Below are positions 1-7,086 of a DNA stretch of 22,509 nucleotides, in pieces (positions within the stretch are counted from its first letter, which is position 1; each line of letters begins with the position of its first letter). The stretch spans positions 1 through 22,509 of the forward strand of contig JALCCG010000155.1 in NCBI GenBank assembly GCA_023212695.1, in the 5' to 3' direction. Under the pieces are notes generated by a model. The model made no database searches and was not told the origin of the DNA. It saw only the letters and a program-made list of their open reading frames with translations. Source of the stretch: Sporisorium sorghi (lineage: Eukaryota; Basidiomycota; Ustilaginomycetes; Ustilaginales; Ustilaginaceae). Position numbers and translations under genes: made by a program.

Positions 1-54
1 CTGGGCGCACAGTGCTGAGTGGGGTGCTGCGCAGGTTCGCGGGTGCGGGGGAGG

Positions 55-56
<2 letters not shown>

Positions 57-106
<50 letters not shown>
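57..106. repeat. Poly-T homopolymer, 50 nt
   Basis: An uninterrupted run of 50 T lies 248 bp beyond the stop codon of the Tvp38-like gene, after a G-rich stretch. It could be a true homopolymer, but its length is likely inaccurate because such runs are hard to sequence and assemble. The rest of positions 1-354 shows no gene. It would include the 3' untranslated region of the minus-strand Tvp38-like gene. Confidence 0.9.
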
Positions 107-354
107 CCCTTCGGCCTGAGCTGAATCCGGTGCATTCTCGGATTTCGCCGGTCAGTTCGCTTCTCGTCTTGGTGTTCATCATATTCACTCCTTGGCGGTG
201 AGCACAACATGAGACTCGCAGCAATCACAAGCACATACACACATACGAGTGAACAAAGATCTATCAACTTTGATTGGAACCAGCGAACCCGGATGGAAGT
301 AGAGAACGAGGGCTATCGAGAAGAGGCATCCGCGGACTCCTTCACGACCAGCTC

Positions 355-3087
355 TCACGGCTGCTGTTCATCATGCCCATTCGACCCATCATCCAAGTAG
401 AACCGCCCACCCTTATCCGTCACCGTGTCGTGCGTATCCACGCTCTCCTCCAGCCCCGCGATCATCGGCGACCACGTGTCCTCCCGCTCAGCCCCCGCCT
501 GCAACGGCGACTCGAACTGCATGCTCTCGGCGTGCGCCTCCATCTCGGCAATCTTGTCCGCCAGATCCATCGACTGATTACCCTGCGATCCGCTGTTGCT
601 CAGCGAGTTCCGCCCGTCAAACGACCCGGACCCGGAGGCGTGTTCGTAGCTGAAGCCGGGGATCACGAGCGGCGGACCTGGTGCGACGGCTTGCGGATGA
701 CGCATGCTCTGCCGGAAGCGTTCTTCGGGCGACGACGTGATGGGTGCGTATCCGTTGCGGAAGCCTAGTGTGGATGGACCGGCGCGTTCGCGCATATCGA
801 CACCCGAGCCGTGGTCGCGCGCATCCATTCCAGCGTGGCCGGCGTCATCATCTTCGTCCAGCTCGTCGTCGGAAAACAGCAGCTCTTCGCCCTCATCGTC
901 GTAGAGCACGTCGTCGTCGTAGCCATCCGCGCCCTCGTCGTCCAGCTCGTCCACCGCGCGCCTCGCCACCGACAGCAGATAGATCATGATTCCAAAGCAC
1001 AATCCGGCGCCCACCAGTCCAGCCCACTTTTTGACGTGCTCCGCCGTCTGGGAAGCCTCGGCGTCCTCCTTGCTCTGCGCTTCGCCTGCGCCGTTGTACG
1101 CGGCGAAATTCTTGATCGACGTGCCGAGCCCCGTGTGGATGAGCAGCTTGGGCAGCGCCAGCGCCGTGCACGTCACGTACGTCCGCAGCGTCAGCGTCGG
1201 CGAGCTCGCCAGCAGCGTGTTCATCAAGTTGTACGGATACGGCGCCAGTCGCACTAGGAACAGCAGCTTGGGCTGCTTCTCGATAGCGCGCACCACCTTC
1301 TTGAGGCCGCCGCTCTTGTTGAGCAGCCCCACCATCCACTCTCGCAGCAACGAGCGACTGAGCGTAAACACCACAATCGCACCCGCCAGCGCCGCAATGT
1401 AGCTGATGATAAAGCCCTGCCACAGCCCAAACGTGAACCCGCACAGCATGATGAGCGTCGAGTACAGCGGCAGCGGCGGGAACGTTGTGAGAAAGATAAG
1501 CGAGCCCAGCATCACCTTGCCCCACAAACCCAACCCTTGCAAGTAGGCCGACATGTGATCAAGTCCGACGAACACCTGCGTGTGGAACGTGATGACGAGC
1601 GCAGTGCTGCTCAGACTGATGCCGAGCCAGATGAGCAGCGGCACGTACGCCTGCAGCCAGGGCGGGTAGTAGCTGCGCATGCCCGTCTGCGGATCTCGGA
1701 ACGAGTCGTCGATGGCGATGCGCGTGTCGATGCAGTACTCTCGAAAGCGTCGCAGTGCCTCTGCTGGCGAGGCGAGCAGACGCACCCAGTGCACCAGCGT
1801 TGCGAGAAACACGATCACGCTCTGCCGCAGGGTACGCTGCGGCTTGATCTGACGCGCAACTCGGCGTTTGCGTCTTGGACGTAATCGAACAGCACCTCTG
1901 CGCGCCTGTGGGATGACGATGGGCGAGCCGATCAAGATCGAGGAGTGCGTGCTCTTGTGGCTGTTGGGCAGGTGCATGTCGGTGCTGTCGTCAGCAGCAG
2001 CAGTGGGCTGCTGGTCAATGTGGGTGCTGCCGCGTCGCCGGTTGACCGAGGCTGGGCGGGGTCGATAGGCAGCCGGCGTAGCTCTGCGCGACTCCGAGAT
2101 GCTGGCACGCCAAGCAACGTCGGCACTCGTAGCGTGTGGCGGATGAGCGTGGTCGTAGGGTGAGATGGGAGTCGGCTTCTCGCTGAAGTGAGCATGCTGC
2201 TGGGCGTGGAGGCTCTGATGACGAGGATGGTAGATGGAAGGCGTAAAGCGGGCAGCGACCGAGGCAGCCGCTTTGCGTCCGTGGCCTTTGCCGGCCTCAT
2301 CGTCGCTGAGGCTGTCGCGGTCGTCTAGTGAAGGATGCTTGGAACGCACAGCGACGGGCGAAGAGCGACCAGCCATGGCATCCATGATGGACTGAGCAGC
2401 CGAGACAGCAGCACGCCCGATGCCCGAGTTTAGCAAGGAAGGCGAAGCGACACGTTGTACGGCCGGGCTCCTAGATCGTCGAGCGCTGCTACCTTGCCCG
2501 TCATTCTCGTGAAAGGAGCCGGAGCGCGATTTGGACTGGTGCTGCTGGTGCTGCGATGAGGAGAAAGGGTGATGATGGCGAGCGCTTGTAGGGGTCGCAG
2601 AGGTGATGTGAGGGCTTGTGGGGCGCTTTTCCGCCTCTTCCATGAGGCTCTCCCTTCGCGAGTGAGGACGTCCGCTGGTGTCGATGAGCGGCACTGCACG
2701 CCGCGGGTTGGAGGAGCGTGTGTTGCTGCTCTCGACTGCTATTCTCGGAGGCACGGATTGAGGACGATTCTCGGGAAGCCAATAGGACGACGAAGCAGCA
2801 GCGGAAGAAGAGGGTTGGTTGTGAGTGGCGCCAAAGAGACCATCTGGAGGAAGCTCGTAGTTGGGAGTTGCTCCAAGAGCGCTGAACGGTTCGGGATTGG
2901 TGAGGAAGTTGGGCGTGTCAAAGTGAGGATGTTGTTGGCTAGTCCTTTGCGCCAGTGTTGATCGATTGGCGTGTTGTTGGTGTAATGTGTTGGAAGAAGA
3001 GGCCTGCGCTTTCCTGGTGGGCGAAGGAGAGCGGGCGGGCATGGCGCCGAGATGGCCAGGATGGTTGCGGCGCTCAGCACCGGTCAT
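355..3087 (-). CDS. TVP38: Tvp38/TMEM64-family (DedA/VTT domain) Golgi membrane protein
   Basis: Single-exon gene of 910 residues. The VTT/SNARE-associated core is at about residues 480-710. Hydrophobic segments start near residue 483 (PLLIWLGISL), run through 525-585 with the typical FPPLPLYS turn and a GFTFG segment near 550, and end near 690-710. The RLAPYPYNLMN motif near 612-625 matches the re-entrant loop signature of this family. Yeast Tvp38 is a Tlg2-vesicle/Golgi membrane protein, and relatives include VMP1 and TMEM41 lipid scramblases, so a role in membrane traffic or lipid handling is inferred from the family. Unusual features are a roughly 480-residue N-terminal extension rich in S, H, P and R, with no recognisable domain, and a strongly acidic C-terminal tail (D/E runs after residue 710). 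Yeast Tvp38 is only about 340 residues. The start ATG at 3087 is the first in frame. A later one (15 codons in) would change little. Confidence 0.88.
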   Translation of the reverse strand: MTGAERRNHPGHLGAMPARSPSPTRKAQASSSNTLHQQHANRSTLAQRTSQQHPHFDTPNFLTNPEPFSALGATPNYELPPDGLFGATHNQPSSSAAASSSYWLPENRPQSVPPRIAVESSNTRSSNPRRAVPLIDTSGRPHSRRESLMEEAEKRPTSPHITSATPTSARHHHPFSSSQHQQHQSKSRSGSFHENDGQGSSARRSRSPAVQRVASPSLLNSGIGRAAVSAAQSIMDAMAGRSSPVAVRSKHPSLDDRDSLSDDEAGKGHGRKAAASVAARFTPSIYHPRHQSLHAQQHAHFSEKPTPISPYDHAHPPHATSADVAWRASISESRRATPAAYRPRPASVNRRRGSTHIDQQPTAAADDSTDMHLPNSHKSTHSSILIGSPIVIPQARRGAVRLRPRRKRRVARQIKPQRTLRQSVIVFLATLVHWVRLLASPAEALRRFREYCIDTRIAIDDSFRDPQTGMRSYYPPWLQAYVPLLIWLGISLSSTALVITFHTQVFVGLDHMSAYLQGLGLWGKVMLGSLIFLTTFPPLPLYSTLIMLCGFTFGLWQGFIISYIAALAGAIVVFTLSRSLLREWMVGLLNKSGGLKKVVRAIEKQPKLLFLVRLAPYPYNLMNTLLASSPTLTLRTYVTCTALALPKLLIHTGLGTSIKNFAAYNGAGEAQSKEDAEASQTAEHVKKWAGLVGAGLCFGIMIYLLSVARRAVDELDDEGADGYDDDVLYDDEGEELLFSDDELDEDDDAGHAGMDARDHGSGVDMRERAGPSTLGFRNGYAPITSSPEERFRQSMRHPQAVAPGPPLVIPGFSYEHASGSGSFDGRNSLSNSGSQGNQSMDLADKIAEMEAHAESMQFESPLQAGAEREDTWSPMIAGLEESVDTHDTVTDKGGRFYLDDGSNGHDEQQP

Positions 3088-3808
3088 GATGGCAAAAGGG
3101 TCGACCTAGTCAGCAGTGCCCGAGCGACAGCGTGCAGGACCTGTCTGCAGTTGAAACAGTCCAGACAGGAAGGGTTGTGACTTGTGCGCCAATGAGGCCG
3201 TATTGCTTCTACAAGCAAGAGAGAGGACAGGCGCCCATGTGGTGAGAGAGCGGTCGGTGCCCAAGATGCAAGAATAGGGGCGAGGGCAGAGGATGAGGCG
3301 ACTTGGCTTTGTGGTCTGATCGAGGCAAAGCTTCTGGTCGTGCTAAACGTGTAGCGGGGCGAGGCTTGAGAGATGAAGCCGTTTCCAAATGAAGGGACGT
3401 GTGGGCACTAAGCTCGACCACGAGAAAAGCGGCCCGAGCCGTGCTTGGATATCGATTCTCAATCGATGAGTGATGTCGCTGTGCGAATAGTGCTGCTGTT
3501 GTTCTCGCGCAATAATGAAATAGAAGAGAAAAGAGAGTGGTGATGGTGGTGATGGCGACGATGATTGGGATCGAGAAGGATGCCGTTGCTCGCTCGTCGC
3601 CAACGGCCAATTCAGCGAAATTGTCATTTGCTTTTACAAAAAATATAAAAAAAAAAAGAAAAGAAAGCTGACCGGCACCAGAAAAAGCGGCACAGAAGCA
3701 GCAGCAGCAGAAGACGACACCGCCTCAGCTTCCCTTCGCACGCCGGACGGACCAACACCTTTTCTCTTCTTCGTGAAATCACACGCCGACGCACACGCAC
3801 AACCCGTA

Positions 3809-3839
<31 letters not shown>

Positions 3840-4614
3840 ATTTTTTAATTTTTTAATTTTATTTTTCTTTGACACCGGTCGGTCCGAGCACACCACATCT
3901 TCTCACCCCTAAAATGGTGGCGCCCGTTTGAGTTGAACATGAGATAGAGAGGTGAGTTGCAGAGAGAGAAGAAAAAGAGGGACAGAGCGACGAACGATCA
4001 AGAGATGGCGGAGAATGGCGAGAAAGAGACAGAGAGATTTGACCGGCGCATCTTGTTCCGACAGCTGGGGTTCTTGTCTGCGATTGGCTGCTGTTGCTGC
4101 CGCCATCGACTGACCAAACTTGCTTGCCCCCCGCACCGCTTCTTTCTCCCTCAAAACAGCAGCTCATGGTTGGTTTCCCATCGCGGCGTCTCGCTCCTAT
4201 CGAAAGCGCCGCAACCCCTCTCGCACCTTTCCATCTCAGACAGTCTCTTTCGAGTTGACCGTTCATCGCCTGCACTGACTGCAGCTGTCACAACAACATT
4301 CAATGCATCCTGAGAATCGCATCAAACGCTCTCAGAGAGTCGCATCGATTCCTCTCTTTCTCCTTTGCATCCGCGATTCGCGATTCGCTTCCATCTCATC
4401 TCAAAATTCCCGCCGGCTCAGACAGCCACGTGGCAACCTCCCCCTGCCTCATGGCACATCTGCCTGCGCATCTTCACTCCAGCGTCTTCGCCGCTAGCCG
4501 TGACTGCACACTCTTCCTTGCCTTCAGCCGAGGCGAGCCTTGAGACAATCCGCGCTTTCGACACTGGTGCTGACATTTGCAATTGAACCACGCTCGCGCT
4601 TTGTTACTGCTGCC
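3088..4614. other. Intergenic region between Tvp38-like start and FSH hydrolase 3' end; no gene seen
   Basis: This is the upstream region of the minus-strand Tvp38-like gene followed by the 3' flank of the FSH hydrolase. It holds an A-rich stretch near 3640-3665, an (ATTT)7 tetranucleotide repeat at 3809-3836, a T/A-rich block to about 3865, and a purine-rich GA block around 3945-4035. Open frames here are short, of biased composition (S, P, H, R) and match no family I recognise. I see no tRNA-like sequence. Part of it is probably promoter and 5' untranslated sequence for the Tvp38-like gene. Confidence 0.6.
3809..3836. repeat. (ATTT)7 tetranucleotide microsatellite
   Basis: Seven exact ATTT units, followed directly by T/A-rich sequence to about 3865. 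It lies 722 bp upstream of the Tvp38-like start codon. Read in the sense of that gene it is (AAAT)7. The same unit at the same copy number occurs upstream of the Zn2Cys6 gene at 17097-17124. Confidence 0.9.
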
Positions 4615-5645
4615 TCAGTCCAGCTCCGAGATGGCGCTCCGGATCGCGGCCGCAACAACCTTGAGGTCCGAGGTGCGTCGAGGCGGACAGTGGCCAATGT
4701 CGAGCTCAATCACCTGCTTGCCCCTATCGCTGTACAGACTCGCCAACTTCCTCGATTCGTCCAGACCCGCATCCTGACGCCCATGAATGTGAATGCTCGG
4801 CACCTCGATCGGCGTCGTGCTCGTCGTTGCCACCCTCTCCATCGTTCCATTGGCGTCAAAAGGGCGTCCCCCGCAGATCAGAACCACAAAACGTACCGGC
4901 AGCCTTGCTTGCATCTCCAAAAGTAGGCCAGTCGACACCGCACATCCTTGCGAGAAGCAGATCATTCCGTCGTACCCGCCGTGCTCCCAGTTCGCGGGCG
5001 TCCTCACCCCGGCCGTGCTCGGATACGACAGCGGCGTATCGATGCCCGGGACACGTTGCGTCTGGCAGGTCAACGGCTTGCTCAATGACGCGCGACTTGA
5101 CGGGAAGGAAGGAGTAGCCGAGGCTGGCGTCTCCGGCGGAGTGAACACGCCCAAGTTCTCTCGCTCGAAGCTGGTGGTCGTGGCGACCTTCTTGCCACTG
5201 TTCGACATGAGACCTTCGACGATCGTTGGCGAAAGTCGTTCGGCGAGTCTGCTGTGAGCCACCTGCAGCGCATCTCGAGTCGGCTGCTGATACCACGCAA
5301 AGTACGACTCGTTGGGAAAGATGCTTTCGATGCCTGCATCCAAGCAACAGCACGGTGATCGTGTCAGCTGAGAGCCATTAGCAAAGCTTCTGGTCATCTG
5401 CGCTCACCTTGATACGGGGCAGATGTTTCGCCGCCATCAACGTAGTGCACCTCGAGCACGTCGCCGAGCAGATCAACCAGCGGCTTGAACTGTGCCCTCA
5501 TGATCCTGGCAGAGGTGCCCTTGCCGTGCAGCGCCAGCAGTCGGATCTTGCGTTGAGGCATCATGCTTTCCCAAGCCTGCGACGTGCGACGGTCGAGAGG
5601 ACAGGGTGAAGCCAAGGTGCTCGATGGCGATAAGGATGTCGTCAT
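4615..5645 (-). CDS. FSH-family serine hydrolase (alpha/beta fold), possible polyketide thioesterase partner
   Basis: Two exons, 5645-5408 and 5333-4615, joined in phase 1, give 318 residues. The N-terminal strand motif KIRLLALHGKGT (from about residue 33) and YVDGGETSAP (from 68) are typical of the FSH1/ovarian-tumour-suppressor OVCA2 hydrolase family. The likely triad is Ser207 in CFSQGC, Asp267 in GRQDAG and His294 in GHCPPRR, so the enzyme looks intact. Residues about 121-196 form a low-complexity S/T/P insertion absent from the compact yeast Fsh1 (243 residues). LovG, which releases lovastatin polyketide from its synthase, belongs to this family. With the synthase lying divergently next door, hydrolysis of an acyl thioester or ester intermediate is a fair inference, but no substrate is shown. 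A start at 5564 (MMPQRKIRLL) fits the family and the TATA-like box at 5671-5677 better. The first 27 residues from 5645 have no family resemblance. Confidence 0.85.
5334..5407 (-). other. Intron of the FSH hydrolase gene (74 nt)
   Basis: On the minus strand the 5' site reads CAAG|GTGAGC and the 3' site GATGCAG|GCATC. A CTAAT sequence and a CTGAC-like sequence inside are branch-point candidates. Splicing joins ...SAPYQ to GIESIF... and keeps the family alignment. Without it the first frame stops after four codons. Confidence 0.85.
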
Positions 5646-5670
5646 TCAAGCTGTCTTTGAAAGCTCCGCA

Positions 5671-5677
5671 TTAAATA
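5671..5677 (-). promoter_or_regulatory. TATA-like box of the FSH hydrolase gene
   Basis: The minus strand reads TATTTAA here, 26-32 nt before the ATG at 5645. A transcript starting about 30 nt downstream would leave almost no leader before that ATG, which supports use of the ATG at 5564 or 5561 instead. Assigned by sequence and position only. Confidence 0.4.
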
Positions 5678-5759
5678 CAGACTTGTCAACGCAAATCTTG
5701 GTGGAGTCCAGCGTGGGATCCGGCCGCCCCAAGAACGTCTCTGCAACGGCACTCTGCAA

Positions 5760-6761
5760 CGGAACGTCCGCTCATCTCACCTTTCAAGAAGTGATGCTGC
5801 CAGGGCAAACAAGAGGCCGGTCGCAAGCACGGCGCCGTTTGATGCAGGCTGAGCCTTGATCCCTCTCGAGACAGCACCGGTCTTCACTCTGCGCCGGCTC
5901 GAGCGAGCTCATTGCCGATTCGATCATGTGAGCTGCATCTGCACGGTGGATAAACTCGATTCGACACACAACTGTGGGAAAGAAGTCGGATCGCTGTGGC
6001 GTTTTCCATCGAATAAGTGTGATTATAGCGTCGGAAGTGTTCCGAAAAGATCACAGACGCCCTCCGATGGTCAACGGCTTCTCCAGGCTTGGCAGACAGG
6101 CTCGGTCGCTTCCGTCGGATGCTTTCCGTCTGTTGTTTGCTCTCGTTCTGCATCCCTCACCGGGCAGCATCTCGGCCACACTGATTCAAGGGCGTATCAC
6201 CCACATACCGCTCAAGGGCACCGTGTGACTTTTTGCAACAACGCCCTCGACTCGGCGCTCGGCTTATCAGCGCGCCCACTGCTGGCCTGAATGATGTGCT
6301 TTGCACCTCCAAAGTCCCACACGTGATGCGCCTTTGATCGCCGCCTCTCGTTGCTCGCTCTGTGGACGCAAAGGAGGCGCCGTCGCGAAGTTGACTGGCG
6401 CATGTTCTGGAGAGTCACAACGAAAGCGGCGCAGTCTGTGACCATCTCACGGACGCTTGCCGGCGTAGCCAGAGCCTGCTCTTCTCTGCCCAAAGCCGCC
6501 CTGTTCGACAGACTGAGGCAACAGATTCGACTTGGATCGGACCAATTGTGCTTTCGATCGTCACTGCTTCTCAACAAGCTCGGATGTGCCGACAAACGCT
6601 TCCGTCGGGATCGTTAGCCAGCACCACAGCCAAAGGGCGTGGGATCATCGAATCGGATCATCCGACTCTGGAAACCTGCCTGACTCTGCTCGGCGTTAGT
6701 GATCTTGAGAATGCCAACATGTCGCAAAGCCGAGCGCTCTTCATCATCGGAACGTGACCGA
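5760..6761. promoter_or_regulatory. Cluster of CGG-N5/N7-CCG inverted repeats (candidate Zn2Cys6 factor sites)
   Basis: Six sites are seen. Spacer 5: CGGAACGTCCG at 5760-5770, TCGGATGTGCCGA at 6580-6592, TCGGATCATCCGA at 6653-6665. Spacer 7: TCGGAAGTGTTCCGA at 6031-6045, TCGGATGCTTTCCGT at 6115-6129, TCGGAACGTGACCGA at 6747-6761. A spacer-6 copy is at 6103-6114. Five of the six begin TCGGA and four end CCGA. Fungal Zn2Cys6 dimers commonly bind inverted CGG half-sites with a fixed spacer, so these are candidate operator sites for the divergent hydrolase/synthase pair. The factor that binds them is unknown. Confidence 0.45.
6031..6045. promoter_or_regulatory. Perfect inverted repeat TCGGAA-GTG-TTCCGA
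   Basis: Two exact 6-nt arms around a 3-nt centre. It contains CGG-N7-CCG and is the most symmetric site in the divergent promoter, 386 bp upstream of the hydrolase ATG at 5645 and about 1.04 kb upstream of the synthase ATG. Confidence 0.5.
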
Positions 6762-6997
6762 CAACGTCAAATCTCTCACGGTTCTTGGTCAGCATTGGAA
6801 GCGCTCGCATCCACGAAGCTGGCAATTCAACAGAGGAAAGCTGCAAGCCGATCCGTCTTGGAACGCCTTCAGGCTCAGGCGAGACAGCCTCAATGTTCGA
6901 AGAGCCTGACGAAGGACCTGTCTCTTGGCATTCCTCGAGAGGTCTCTCACCGCGCGAATGGGCGCTCCAGGGGTCAAATGGGGGCTGAATGTGCACA

Positions 6998-7003
6998 TAT
7001 ATA
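6998..7003 (+). promoter_or_regulatory. TATA box of the polyketide synthase gene
   Basis: The sequence CACATATATAGG contains TATATA at these positions. It lies 84-89 nt before the ATG at 7087 and only 27-32 nt before the ATG at 7030. A normal TATA-to-start distance would place the transcript 5' end at or beyond 7030, which favours 7087 as the start codon. Confidence 0.6.
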
Positions 7004-7086
7004 GGCCTGCCGTAAATCGCCCATTCACAATGATGGACGCCCAGCACATCTTCTCAACTAACACGCATCCTTCAGCTGAAGCAACC

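Larger units (their letters stand above)
5646..7086. other. Divergent promoter region between FSH hydrolase and polyketide synthase
   Basis: This 1.4-kb gap separates two head-to-head genes. It contains TATA-like elements close to each gene, six CGG-N5/N7-CCG inverted repeats (listed separately), and several TCGGAT repeats. Open frames in it are short, unlike any family I know, and lack the composition of the neighbouring genes, so I see no further gene. The arrangement allows joint control of the hydrolase and synthase. Confidence 0.65.

Noticed and set aside
3209..3627. Minus-strand open frames upstream of the Tvp38-like gene (up to about 130 codons)
   Set aside because: The longer one lacks an ATG start. 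The ATG-started one (3627) encodes S/P/H-rich sequence with no family resemblance and lies where promoter and leader of the Tvp38-like gene are expected.
3859..4313. Overlapping open frames on both strands (about 120-138 codons)
   Set aside because: They arise from GA/CT-rich low-complexity sequence, read open on both strands, and show no domain or plausible splice partners.
5856..6757. Several 60-145-codon frames in the divergent promoter
   Set aside because: No recognisable domain, overlapping frames on both strands, and placement between two TATA-like elements of the flanking genes.
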